A stretch of DNA of 52,548 nucleotides from Prevotella sp. Its GTDB lineage: Bacteria; Bacteroidota; Bacteroidia; Bacteroidales; Bacteroidaceae. The position numbers were made by a program, and so were the translations under genes. The stretch lies in assembly GCA_024697645.1 (NCBI GenBank), contig JAILFH010000069.1:1-52548 (forward strand), in the 5' to 3' direction. Positions 25,001 to 32,598 of this stretch are shown here, in pieces (position 1 is the first letter of the stretch; every line of letters begins with the position of its first letter). A model generated the notes under the pieces. It made no database searches and had not been told where the DNA came from. It was given only the letters and a program-made list of their open reading frames with translations.

Positions 25001-25423
25001 AGGATCTGTGAACACACCTCTATTCAGGTCTTCGGCCTGCACAGTGGTGATTGACGAGGTCACGTCCTTACGACGCATGGTACCATAACCTACGACAACA
25101 ACCTCATTCAGAAGTTGGTTGTCTTCCTGCAGCATGATGCTTTCGCCGGCTGTAATAGTCTGGGGCTCGAAGCCCACATAGGAGACATTCAGCCTTGCAC
25201 CACGCTTCACGTTGAGCGTGTAACGACCGTCAACATCAGTCACCACGCCATTCTGAGTTCCAGCCTCAACAACGCTCACACCAACGAGTGGTTCACCCTG
25301 CGCGTCGCGGATGACACCCGTTACCTGGCCTTGCGCCATTGCTGCCGTACTGCACACTAAGAGAGCCATAGAGAGCACTGTCTTCCTGGCTTTCCGTGAA
25401 TTTAAGAATCGTACTTTTAGCAT
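22055..25423 (-). CDS. SusC/RagA TonB-dependent transporter with C-terminal OmpA-like domain
   Basis: The 1122-aa protein has a signal peptide, an N-terminal carboxypeptidase-regulatory-like domain (VTGVIRDAQGEPLVGVSVVEAG...), the plug region (NEVVVVGYGTMRRKDVTSSI, GKVPGLVV, DGIPGVDIS, IYGSKAANGVIIITTKKG) and a 22-strand barrel ending near residue 992 (FMVGVKINFG). A normal SusC stops at this last strand. Here about 130 residues follow: a Lys/Pro/Val-Glu-rich linker (about 995-1030) and an OmpA/Pal-like domain (about 1032-1122; VEIVAYASPEGNQDAN, LSQERADAVAKYL). The Arg of the peptidoglycan-binding pair is present in QERADAV; the Asp is not obvious. The domain would lie in the periplasm. It is followed by SusD after 25 nt and preceded by the GH28 gene. 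Confidence 0.93.
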   Translation of the reverse strand: MLKVRFLNSRKARKTVLSMALLVCSTAAMAQGQVTGVIRDAQGEPLVGVSVVEAGTQNGVVTDVDGRYTLNVKRGARLNVSYVGFEPQTITAGESIMLQEDNQLLNEVVVVGYGTMRRKDVTSSITTVQAEDLNRGVFTDPGQMLQGKVPGLVVSSTADPNGSPTITLRGASTLRTGAMSPYYVVDGIPGVDISIVAPDDIESIDVLRDATATAIYGSKAANGVIIITTKKGGEDRTNVTYNGYAAFDNILNTYDMCTADELREYAKNNGITLKDGGANVDWQEEVLRTGISHNHNLSINGGNGRTNYMISGNLMKRQGVIKMTGMDRVNLRSLVSTKVLKDHLTLSMGINSMYGKHFGVPTSNEGASVLDAMNYYSPTNAIRNSDGTWTVGNGSKNYNPLALMEENKSETIWKRNQFIGKASLELWKGFFWNMNYSWSNYQSTYSAYNTRYSQLEGIGNKNGQATRNTYFGREQTFETYLNYGFKVGKSKWDLMAGYSWEEKKNNDGFGLSVEGYYNDDLSWYNMSYAQTILGVQNSVQSGYLEKIRNISFYGRVNYSFDSRYMIQATIRRDGSSVFGKNNRWGTFPSASVAWNITEEGFMKNQNLFDNLKLRAGYGISGNSMGFDPYTSYETYGATGTFTYDGKMYRTYAATKNANPDLKWETTGMLNIGLDFAILKSRINGTIEVYHKKTKDLIWSYPVSTAEGKNIYGWMDANVGEMTNKGIEFTLNIVPVQTKNFTWNSTINLSHNKNTVDKMQNDQFHTTNLTQGDPMVSGVSHDGWTQRIMEGEPIGTFYTYQYAGTVNGRSEYYVLDENGNRTGETTNNPSLKDRSITGCAQPKLNAGWNNTLTYKNWNLNAFITGVFGNDVYNSPRAHYTSAQMFSDGKNVLKDFLTFPAGDASGSLPSDRFIEKGTYIRLQSLSLSYTFRNCFNDWIQDLTLYGTANNLFTITDYKGLDPEVNLGGIDPGIDYRWSRYPHTRTFMVGVKINFGGGKAKKKPTTQYVDREVIKEVPVIKEVVKEVPGKDKETFVQSTYVVTFPVNSSEISNASELAGIQKGANVEIVAYASPEGNQDANQKLSQERADAVAKYLQDKGVNVTRIVAKGADTNHANRIAIVTVK

Positions 25424-25463
25424 AATTGTTATTGATTAGGTTGATAAAAATTAAAATCTTTTT

Positions 25464-26873
25464 TTAGTCTCGGCCGAGAAAATACTGATCGCGACCGCGA
25501 TTGGGAAATTCCGCCTGTCCCCAGTCTACACTAAAATCGCGAACAATAATTTTACTGGCCTGCTCTACATAGAGCCCGTGAACAGGACCTTTCACGAATC
25601 CTTCGCCCCGACAGGGACGCTTGTCATATTGCCCGCCATCATAGGCAGTCTGCTTGCGCATTGTCAGTGTGACATTGTCCAGCATGATGTTATTCACCTT
25701 CGCGGGCGTATCGCCACCGATGAAGCAGCCATTCTCGCTCGTTGCGGTGATATTGTTGAAGCGGATACGGCTTACTTCGCCGCAACGGCCTTCAATCTGT
25801 CCTTTCGGGAAACGCCAGTTGGCGTCTTTATGATTGCCATTAGCACGTGGATAACTGGTCACATAGATAGGTTCGGCCTTTCCCCACCATACATCCGACC
25901 ACAAGCGGCAATCCAACTGAATGTTGGAGAAAGTCACGTCGGTGACGGTTCCCTCATCGCGATTCTGTATTCCAAGACCGCGATTCGATCTCGTGATGAT
26001 GCAATTATCGAACATCACGTTGTAAATCGAATCCATATTCTCCGAGCCAATCTTAATGGCGCAAGAGCGCGAAGCCATCACGCAATTGCTCACTACGATA
26101 TCGTGGCAAGAACCATATTGTTCTGACTCGCGACGATTCTTCAGACAGATGCAGTCGTCGCCACTGGTGATGTAGCAATTGGCAATGCGCACATTCTTGG
26201 AATGGTCGAGGTCGATGCCGTCACCATTGCGAATTTTCAAATTGTTCAGGAGTTGAATGCCATCAATCACTGCTCCGTCGCAGCCTACGAGATGAACTGT
26301 CCAATAGGCGCCTTCGGTGATTGTCACGTCACGAATCACGATGTTTTTCACATTAGTCAGCGTCAGTACATGCGGACGAGGGTCGAACGTCGGGTCTTTC
26401 AACGGCTTCAGTTCATAGGAATCATCGAGTTCTGCACCCATGAAGCGGATACCGTTACCATGAATCGTGCCTCGACCACTGATTGTGATGTTTTCAGCAC
26501 CATCGGCCCACAGCCAGAGCATTCCCTCGCCACGATTCTCCCCAAATGCACTGAGGTTATAAATCGATTCGTCGGGATTGGCCTTTAGCACAGATGTTGT
26601 TTCCAGATACAGTTCAACGTTCGACTTCAATTCGATAGGTCCAGCCAGAAATGTGTGGTTGCGGGGAAACAGAACCGTTCCTCCTCCTTGCGATGAACAT
26701 TCGTCGATGGCTCGCTGGATGGCTGCGGCGTCATCTTTCTCTCCATCACCCTCGGCACCAAAACTGATTACATTATAAATTTGCTGAGATGATACATTTA
26801 GGGCTGTCAGCAACAGTACTATCGTTGAAAATATTTTTTTTATGGACAGGTAGTCTTTCACACGCGCGAACAT
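25464..26873 (-). CDS. GH28-like pectinase family protein (right-handed beta-helix)
   Basis: From the ATG at 26873 the protein has 469 aa, with a hydrophobic N-terminal segment (FSTIVLLLTALNVSS) as probable signal peptide. The start YNVISFGAEGDGEKDDAAAIQRAID...GGGTVLFPRN is typical of pectate-lyase-fold hydrolases. GH28 core motifs are recognisable though degenerate: NGDGIDLDHSKNV, ITSGDDCICLKNR, SRSCAIKIGSE and RGLGIQNRD. These correspond to the regions that carry the catalytic Asp residues and the RIK-like loop. The longer frame starting at 26915 begins upstream of the predicted transcription start and is rejected. It leads the PUL transcript, 40 nt ahead of the SusC gene. The substrate is probably a galacturonan or related oligosaccharide, but the degenerate motifs make this uncertain. 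Confidence 0.85.
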   Translation of the reverse strand: MFARVKDYLSIKKIFSTIVLLLTALNVSSQQIYNVISFGAEGDGEKDDAAAIQRAIDECSSQGGGTVLFPRNHTFLAGPIELKSNVELYLETTSVLKANPDESIYNLSAFGENRGEGMLWLWADGAENITISGRGTIHGNGIRFMGAELDDSYELKPLKDPTFDPRPHVLTLTNVKNIVIRDVTITEGAYWTVHLVGCDGAVIDGIQLLNNLKIRNGDGIDLDHSKNVRIANCYITSGDDCICLKNRRESEQYGSCHDIVVSNCVMASRSCAIKIGSENMDSIYNVMFDNCIITRSNRGLGIQNRDEGTVTDVTFSNIQLDCRLWSDVWWGKAEPIYVTSYPRANGNHKDANWRFPKGQIEGRCGEVSRIRFNNITATSENGCFIGGDTPAKVNNIMLDNVTLTMRKQTAYDGGQYDKRPCRGEGFVKGPVHGLYVEQASKIIVRDFSVDWGQAEFPNRGRDQYFLGRD

Positions 26874-26894
26874 TCTAATTAACTTAAAACGGCA

Positions 26895-26926
26895 CAAAGA
26901 TAACAAAAAAAGCATAATTTGACAAA
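26895..26926 (-). promoter_or_regulatory. promoter of the polysaccharide-utilisation operon
   Basis: TTTG (26926-26923) and TATCTTTG (26902-26895) on the minus strand are exactly 20 nt apart. The start near 26888 leaves a 5' UTR of only about 15 nt before the ATG at 26873. Confidence 0.85.
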
Positions 26927-26972
26927 TAAAACGTAAAATTTCTTCAATGAAAAGAATTTATATGCAAAAATA

Positions 26973-27004
26973 TTTGCAAGATTGCATAAATTATACTAAT
27001 TTTG
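26973..27004 (+). promoter_or_regulatory. argR promoter, divergent from the PUL promoter
   Basis: TTTG (26973-26976) and TAATTTTG (26997-27004) are separated by 20 nt. Transcription should start near 27011, so the TTG codon at 27002 cannot be the start codon and the ATG at 27032 is preferred. Confidence 0.87.
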
Positions 27005-27031
27005 CACCCGATAAAGGATATTTATACAATT

Positions 27032-27508
27032 ATGAAAGTAAAGAACAACAGAATTGAAACCCTGAAAATGCTTATTTCGAGCAAGGAGATGGGAAGCCAG
27101 GAGGAACTCCTCCAGGAACTGAAACGAGAAGGATTCCAATTGACTCAAGCCACACTGAGTCGTGATCTGAAGCAACTGAAAGTGGCCAAGGCCGCTTCTA
27201 TGAACGGAAAATATGTGTATGTTCTGCCCAACGAAACCATGTATAAGCGAGTGCGCAGCACCCAGACGGCAAAAGAGATGCTGGAAACTCCGGGCTACAT
27301 GTCAATCAATTTTTCCGGCAACCTTGGTGTCATCAAGACACGTCCGGGCTACGCCAGCCTTATTGCCTACAATATCGACAACACCGATATTCCAGAAATT
27401 CTGGGAACAGTGGCAGGCGATGACACCATCCTGATTATCATCAAGGAAGGAGTGAAGAAAAACAGCGTGTTGGAGAAGTTGGGAGAAATCATCCCAAACA
27501 TTCGGTAG
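27032..27508 (+). CDS. argR: arginine repressor ArgR
   Basis: The 158-aa protein begins MKVKNNRIETLKMLI. An N-terminal winged helix-turn-helix contains the family DNA-contact segment TQATLSRDLKQLKVAKA. The C-terminal oligomerisation/arginine-binding half contains VIKTRPGYASLIAYNIDN and ILGTVAGDDTILII, where GT-AGDDT is the arginine-binding signature. In other bacteria hexameric ArgR with arginine bound represses arginine genes. It is the first gene of the arginine cluster and is likely to regulate it and itself. The start is set by the promoter at 26973-27004. Confidence 0.96.
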   Translation: MKVKNNRIETLKMLISSKEMGSQEELLQELKREGFQLTQATLSRDLKQLKVAKAASMNGKYVYVLPNETMYKRVRSTQTAKEMLETPGYMSINFSGNLGVIKTRPGYASLIAYNIDNTDIPEILGTVAGDDTILIIIKEGVKKNSVLEKLGEIIPNIR

Positions 27509-27544
27509 CACACCATCTAAAAGGATTTCAACTTACAGAAAGAA

Positions 27545-28165
27545 ATGGAAAAAATCGAAGTTGTTGTGGCCGATGCTTCTCATGAGAAGTACATCGACAC
27601 AATACTGGCTACGATAGAAGAAGCAGCAAAAGTACGCGGAACAGGTATCGCAAAACGTTCACATGAGTACTTGGCCACAAAAATGCGTGAAGCAAAGGCT
27701 GTCATTGCACTGGCTGGCGACCGTTTTGCTGGATTCAGTTACATCGAGACTTGGGGTAACAAACAATACGTCACAACGTCTGGTCTTATCGTTCATCCCG
27801 ACTTCCGCGGTCTTGGTCTTGCCCGTCGCATCAAAGATATGACGTTCACGCTGGCCCGTAAGCGCTGGCCGCACGCAAAGATTTTCTCGCTGACCAGCGG
27901 AGCAGCCGTCATGAGCATGAACACGCGGTTGGGCTACAAGCCTGTGACCTTTGCCGATCTGACCGACGACGAAGCATTCTGGCGTGGTTGTCAGGGTTGC
28001 ATCAACGTTGACGTGCTCGAACGTACTGGCCGCAAATACTGCATCTGCACCGCCATGATGTATGATCCCGAGGAACATCTGCCCGCCAAGATTCCCGAAG
28101 AAGTGCTTCAGCGCATTCATGACATCGACGAGAAGCAGGAGATTCCCGTTTCATCGAATGGATAA
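27545..28165 (+). CDS. GNAT acyltransferase in the arginine cluster (candidate N-acyl-glutamate synthase)
   Basis: The 206-aa protein has a GNAT acetyl-CoA-binding core: LIVHPDFRGLGLARRIKDM (about residues 81-99) with the R/Q-x-x-G-x-A-type loop RGLGLA, followed by SGAAVMSMNTRLGYKPV. The C-terminal part has four cysteines spaced CQGC...CIC (about 159-183), unusual for a GNAT. It lies 36 nt after argR and before argG. The window has no argA or argJ, so this enzyme may perform the first acylation of glutamate (acetyl or succinyl) in this pathway. That is inference from context. Confidence 0.75.
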   Translation: MEKIEVVVADASHEKYIDTILATIEEAAKVRGTGIAKRSHEYLATKMREAKAVIALAGDRFAGFSYIETWGNKQYVTTSGLIVHPDFRGLGLARRIKDMTFTLARKRWPHAKIFSLTSGAAVMSMNTRLGYKPVTFADLTDDEAFWRGCQGCINVDVLERTGRKYCICTAMMYDPEEHLPAKIPEEVLQRIHDIDEKQEIPVSSNG

Positions 28166-28175
28166 CTTTAGAATC

Positions 28176-28215
28176 GTAGAATAGGCTATTTCATCAACCG
28201 AAATAGTTATTCTAC
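28176..28215 (+). other. long hairpin between the GNAT gene and argG
   Basis: GTAGAATA-gg-CTATTTC pairs with GAAATAG-t-TATTCTAC around a 7-nt loop. There is no T run behind it, so it is more likely an RNA-processing or attenuation hairpin than a terminator. The AGAATA/TATTCT half-sites faintly resemble ARG-box halves but are too far apart to call an operator. Confidence 0.5.
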
Positions 28216-28320
28216 CCACCAGAACAAGTTACTTCACTTGACTGGACTTAGACTAAAGGCAGAAGAAAGGGGCTCAGGTTAAATAAAAAGGATGACAAAA
28301 TAAAAAAGAAAGCAATAGAA

Positions 28321-29523
28321 ATGGACAAGAAAAAGAAAGTGGTCGTTGCCTTTTCAGGGGGCCTCGACACATCATACACCGTAATGCGTCTCAAGAATGA
28401 GGGCTATGAGGTCTATGCCGCTTGCGCCAACACGGGCGGATTCTCAGCAGAACAACTGAAGAAAAACGAAGAGAATGCCTACAAACTGGGGGCAGTTCAA
28501 TATGTGACGCTTGATGTCACACAGGAATATTACGAGAAATCACTGAAATATATGATATTTGGCAATGTGCTGCGAAACAACTGCTACCCCATCTCGGTGA
28601 GTTCGGAGCGCATTTTCCAGGCTATCGCCATCGCACGCTATGCACGTGAGATTGGTGCCGACGCCATTGCTCACGGTTCAACGGGTGCAGGCAATGACCA
28701 GATTCGTTTCGACATGACGTTCCTCGTGATGGCTCCGGGCATTGAGATTATCACGCTGACCCGCGACGAGAAACTCTCGCGTCAAGAGGAAGTGGACTAT
28801 CTGAACGCAAACGGATTCGAGGCCGACTTCACCAAACTGAAGTATTCCTACAACGTGGGAATCTGGGGAACATCCATCTGTGGCGGCGAATTGCTCGACT
28901 CCACTCAGGGCCTGCCCGAGGAAGCCTATTTGAAACACGTCACAAATCAGAAGGAATCGACTCTTAAGATTACATTCGAGAAGGGTGAGATCGTGGCTGT
29001 CAACGGCGAGAAATTCGACGACAAGATTCAGGCCATCCAGAAGATTGAGGAGATTGGTGCATCCTATGCCATAGGCCGCGACTGCAATGTCGGAGACACC
29101 ATCATCGGCATCAAGGGCCGCGTAGGCTTCGAGGCTGCTGCCCCTAAACTCATTATCGAGGCTCATCGCCTGTTGGAGAAGTCGACTCTCTCGAAGTGGC
29201 AGCAGTATTGGAAGGACCAGGTGGCTCAGTGGTACGGAATGTTCCTGCACGAAAGCCAGTACCTGGAGCCAGTGATGCCCGATATCGAAGCAATGCTGAC
29301 TTCGTCGCAGCGAAATGTCACTGGTACGGCCATTCTGAAACTTCGCCCACTGGGATTCGAGACAGTCGGTGTAGATTCAGAGAACGACCTGCTGAAATCG
29401 AAACTGGGCGAATATGGCGAGATGCAACGTGGATGGACCGCCGACGAGGCAAAGGGATTCATCAAACTGACAAGTACGCCCCTACGCGTATATTACGGAA
29501 TCCATCCCGACGAACAAAGATAA
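28321..29523 (+). CDS. argG: argininosuccinate synthase
   Basis: The 400-aa protein joins citrulline and aspartate using ATP. The N-terminal ATP-pyrophosphatase P-loop AFSGGLDTSYTV is at about residues 10-21. Other family features include AHGSTGAGNDQIRFD, GIWGTSICGGELLD and IKGRVGFEAAAPKLIIEAH. Length matches the family. Its stop is followed by 160 nt without a recognised gene, then the PspC-like gene. Confidence 0.97.
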   Translation: MDKKKKVVVAFSGGLDTSYTVMRLKNEGYEVYAACANTGGFSAEQLKKNEENAYKLGAVQYVTLDVTQEYYEKSLKYMIFGNVLRNNCYPISVSSERIFQAIAIARYAREIGADAIAHGSTGAGNDQIRFDMTFLVMAPGIEIITLTRDEKLSRQEEVDYLNANGFEADFTKLKYSYNVGIWGTSICGGELLDSTQGLPEEAYLKHVTNQKESTLKITFEKGEIVAVNGEKFDDKIQAIQKIEEIGASYAIGRDCNVGDTIIGIKGRVGFEAAAPKLIIEAHRLLEKSTLSKWQQYWKDQVAQWYGMFLHESQYLEPVMPDIEAMLTSSQRNVTGTAILKLRPLGFETVGVDSENDLLKSKLGEYGEMQRGWTADEAKGFIKLTSTPLRVYYGIHPDEQR

Positions 29524-29683
29524 TAAGAATGTGTCCTGTGGAAATGCCCTTCTTGCTCGCTTTCAACAGCCTGACGGGCACAAGAAAAACAGGAAATCAA
29601 AAAAATAAACCCTCTCATGCAACCTTTCGAGTAGTTGTTTCGTCTAACAAACAGAAACAACCAAACAAAAAGGAGATAAGAAT

Positions 29684-29875
29684 ATGGCAACAGGAAAAAA
29701 ACTTTTACGGTCAAATGATCGTTGGATAGTCGGCGTCTGCGGTGGTATTTCAGAATATTTCGACTGGGATCCTACCCTCGTCAGAATCATCTATCTGCTA
29801 CTGACGTTGTTCAGTGCTGGCTTCCCAGGCGTTTTGCTCTACATCATCTTGTGGATCATCATGCCGAAGTACTAA
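29684..29875 (+). CDS. PspC-domain small membrane protein
   Basis: The 63-aa protein is a complete single PspC domain: KKLLRSNDRWIVGVCGGISEYFDWDPTLVRIIYLLL followed by a second hydrophobic stretch and the conserved IILWIIMPKY end. PspC-like proteins respond to envelope stress in other bacteria. An unusually clear Shine-Dalgarno AAGGAG lies 9 nt upstream, rare in Bacteroidetes. It is inserted between argG and argC, 16 nt ahead of argC, with no evident link to arginine synthesis. Confidence 0.9.
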   Translation: MATGKKLLRSNDRWIVGVCGGISEYFDWDPTLVRIIYLLLTLFSAGFPGVLLYIILWIIMPKY

Positions 29876-29890
29876 GCACTTTAGCAACGA

Positions 29891-30964
29891 ATGATTAAAA
29901 TTGGAATTCTTGGTGGAGCAGGTTACACGGCAGGCGAACTCATCCGACTGCTCGTCAACCACCCCGAAACTGAGATTAAGTTTATCCATAGTGAAAGCAA
30001 TGCAGGCAACCCAGTGACAGATGTCCATGAGGGACTGCTAGGCGACTGCGACATGACGTTCACCTCATCGATGCCATTCGACGAGGTGGATGTTGTGTTT
30101 TTTTGCTTCGGACACGGCAAGAGCGAGGCATTCCTTTGCGAACACGACGTGCCTGCAAACGTTCGCATCATCGACTTGGCTCAGGATTTCCGCCTGAAAC
30201 CTTCGGTCAAGAGTTATGAAGCCCTTGCGAAGCCTACACCTGAATGTCACGACTACGTTTATGGTCTGCCCGAACTGAACCGCGAGGTCATTCGAGGGGC
30301 TCGTCATGTAGCCAACCCCGGCTGTTTCGCTACCTGCATTCAGTTAGCACTTCTGCCACTGGCTCAACTTGGACTACTACGAAGCGACATTAGCGTGAAC
30401 GCCATCACTGGCTCGACAGGTGCGGGACAGAAGCCACAAGCCACAACTCACTTCTCGTGGCGAACGGGCAATATGAGCATCTACAAGGCGTTCCAGCATC
30501 AGCATGTGCCTGAAATCTGCCAGTCGCTCAACCAATTGCAGGCCGTTGCTTCCACCGAGCAGCCTGTTCCCGTTATCGGAACTGAGGCCGGACAAGTGCA
30601 TATCGACTTCATTCCCTATCGCGGCGACTTCGCCCGTGGCATCTTCGCCACCTCCGTAGTTCATCTGCCGCAGTGGGCTCAGGGAGCCTCCTTCCCATCC
30701 GGCGAAGGTTTCGTGGCTGCCTACAAGAATTTCTACGCAGCGTCGCCCTTCACCCACTATAGCGATCGCCCCATCGACCTGAAGCAAGTGGTGAACACAA
30801 ACAAATGTCTTGTCCATGTCGACGCGTTCTGCGACAAACTGCTCGTCACTTCCTGCATCGACAATCTGCTGAAAGGGGCTGTGGGACAAGCCGTCGAGAA
30901 CATGAACCTGATGTTTGGACTCGACGAAACGACGGGACTCCGTCTGAAAGCCAATGCATTCTAA
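29891..30964 (+). CDS. argC: N-acetyl-gamma-glutamyl-phosphate reductase
   Basis: The 357-aa protein starts IKIGILGGAGYTAGELIRLL (NADP-binding Rossmann loop) and contains the active-site Cys in HVANPGCFATC (Cys145). GSTGAGQKP and an expected HQHVPEI segment follow. It reduces N-acyl-glutamyl phosphate to the semialdehyde. Whether the acyl group is acetyl or succinyl cannot be read from the sequence; some Bacteroidetes use succinylated intermediates. It lies between the PspC gene and argD. Confidence 0.96.
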   Translation: MIKIGILGGAGYTAGELIRLLVNHPETEIKFIHSESNAGNPVTDVHEGLLGDCDMTFTSSMPFDEVDVVFFCFGHGKSEAFLCEHDVPANVRIIDLAQDFRLKPSVKSYEALAKPTPECHDYVYGLPELNREVIRGARHVANPGCFATCIQLALLPLAQLGLLRSDISVNAITGSTGAGQKPQATTHFSWRTGNMSIYKAFQHQHVPEICQSLNQLQAVASTEQPVPVIGTEAGQVHIDFIPYRGDFARGIFATSVVHLPQWAQGASFPSGEGFVAAYKNFYAASPFTHYSDRPIDLKQVVNTNKCLVHVDAFCDKLLVTSCIDNLLKGAVGQAVENMNLMFGLDETTGLRLKANAF

Positions 30965-31014
30965 TAGACAAAGAAGAATAGGTAAGAAAGTAATAAGATT
31001 AAAAGGATAATAAT

Positions 31015-32160
31015 ATGAATCTCTACGACGTTTATCCACTTTTCGACATCAACATCGTACGTGGCCAGGGTTGCCGCGTATGGGATGATAAAGGACAGGA
31101 ATATCTCGACCTCTATGGCGGACATGCAGTAATCTCCATCGGTCATTCCCACCCTCACTACATTCAGAAAGTAACTGAACAAATACAGCAGTTAGGATTC
31201 TATTCCAACTCAGTGGTCAACACGCTTCAGCGACAGTTTGCCGAGCGACTCGGACGCATCTCCGGCTATGAGGACTATCAACTGTTTCTCATCAACAGCG
31301 GTGCCGAAGCCAATGAGAATGCCCTGAAACTCGCATCGTTCAAGACTGGCTATACTCGCGTGATTGCCGCTCATAAGGCTTTTCACGGCCGCACAAGTCT
31401 GGCTGTCGAGATGACCAACAACCCGAAGATTGTTGCTCCCATCAACGATAACCACCACGCTAAGTTCCTGGCCCTGAACGATTTGGAAGGATGGGTGCGT
31501 GAGATGACAAAGGGAGGCATTGCCGCCGTCATTCTCGAATGCATTCAGGGTGTGGGAGGTGTACAGATGGTTTCTCCGGCTTTTGCCAAAGGCTTAGAGT
31601 ATGCCTGCAAACGCTACGGCATCGTGCTTATTTGCGACGAAATACAATGCGGCTACGGACGAAGCGGAAAATTCTTCGCTCACCAATGGCTGGGCATCAA
31701 ACCCGACATCATCACTGTGGCAAAAGGCATTGCCAATGGATTCCCAATGGGAGCTGTATTGATTTCTCCGAAGTTCAAGGCCGAATACGGACAACTCGGC
31801 ACCACCTTCGGCGGCAACCACTTGGCCTGTGCCGCTGCCCTATCAGTGCTGGACGTCATGGAGGAAGACAATCTGGTGGAGAACGCCCGAATCGTAGGCG
31901 ACTACCTGATGGAGAAACTCAAAGGACTGCAAGCCGAATTCCCCACCCTCATCACCGACGTGCGTGGCAGAGGCCTGATGATTGGTATTGAACTGAGCAT
32001 TCCTCACAAGGAAATCCGCTCGCGTCTGATTCACGAGGAGCATATTTTCACAGGCTGTTCTGGTCAGAACATTCTTCGCCTGCTGCCTCCTCTCTGTCTG
32101 ACAACGGCAGATGCCGACTTGTTCATTGAGAAATTCAAGAAGGTTCTGTCAGATTGCTAA
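31015..32160 (+). CDS. argD: acetylornithine aminotransferase (class III PLP enzyme)
   Basis: The 381-aa protein shows class III aminotransferase features: DLYGGHAVISIGHSHP, LINSGAEANENALKLA, AFHGRTSLAVEMT, ICDEIQCGYGRSGKFFAHQ and the PLP lysine in TVAKGIANGFPMG. It converts N-acyl-glutamate semialdehyde to N-acyl-ornithine. It is the last recognised gene of the arg cluster in the window; argB, the carbamoyltransferase and argH are not present here. About 80 nt downstream a nested inverted-repeat element begins. Confidence 0.95.
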   Translation: MNLYDVYPLFDINIVRGQGCRVWDDKGQEYLDLYGGHAVISIGHSHPHYIQKVTEQIQQLGFYSNSVVNTLQRQFAERLGRISGYEDYQLFLINSGAEANENALKLASFKTGYTRVIAAHKAFHGRTSLAVEMTNNPKIVAPINDNHHAKFLALNDLEGWVREMTKGGIAAVILECIQGVGGVQMVSPAFAKGLEYACKRYGIVLICDEIQCGYGRSGKFFAHQWLGIKPDIITVAKGIANGFPMGAVLISPKFKAEYGQLGTTFGGNHLACAAALSVLDVMEEDNLVENARIVGDYLMEKLKGLQAEFPTLITDVRGRGLMIGIELSIPHKEIRSRLIHEEHIFTGCSGQNILRLLPPLCLTTADADLFIEKFKKVLSDC

Positions 32161-32243
32161 TCTGATTGCGAAGAACAATTTTTCTAAGCGACCTGTGTCC
32201 AGAAAATTTACTCGAGAATAAGAAATAGAGAAATTTTCAAAAA

Positions 32244-32598
32244 GACCTACCGACCTACCATAACCCCTCTCAAACACCGATGAATAAAGGGCTGAGGGCA
32301 TGGTAGGTCTTTTTCGCACACCTACCATAGACCTACCATAGACCTACCATCAGGCACCGACCAAAACTCCACCTGTCGCAAGGCGGTAACTTTGCTGGGT
32401 GTTCTTTTAAATCACTGATTTCCAACTCATTATCACCCATCTGCTCTATCTTCTCACATATCCAACTTTTTACTTTTTCCCTTTCAAATATGGTAGGTCT
32501 ATGGTAGGTGTATGGTAGGTCTTAACGGAAGACCTACCATGCTTCAAAGCCTTTATTCATCGGGGTTTGAGTGGGGTTATGGTAGGTCGGTAGGTGTT
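32244..32598. mobile_element. 355-bp nested inverted-repeat element built on ATGGTAGGT units
   Basis: Outer arms 32244-32310 and 32530-32598 are inverted copies (about 67 bp, a few mismatches). An inner pair, 32318-32350 and 32490-32522 (33 bp), is also inverted and consists of three ACCTACCAT units each. The centre of about 140 bp has no ORF but contains TAACTTTG (32387-32394), a -7-like box. It lies between argD and the next repeat tract. It could be a miniature mobile element or a source of structured RNA. Confidence 0.7.

Noticed and set aside
26874..26915. N-terminal extension of the GH28-like protein
   Set aside because: It reaches into the -7 element of the promoter; the predicted transcription start lies downstream of that ATG.
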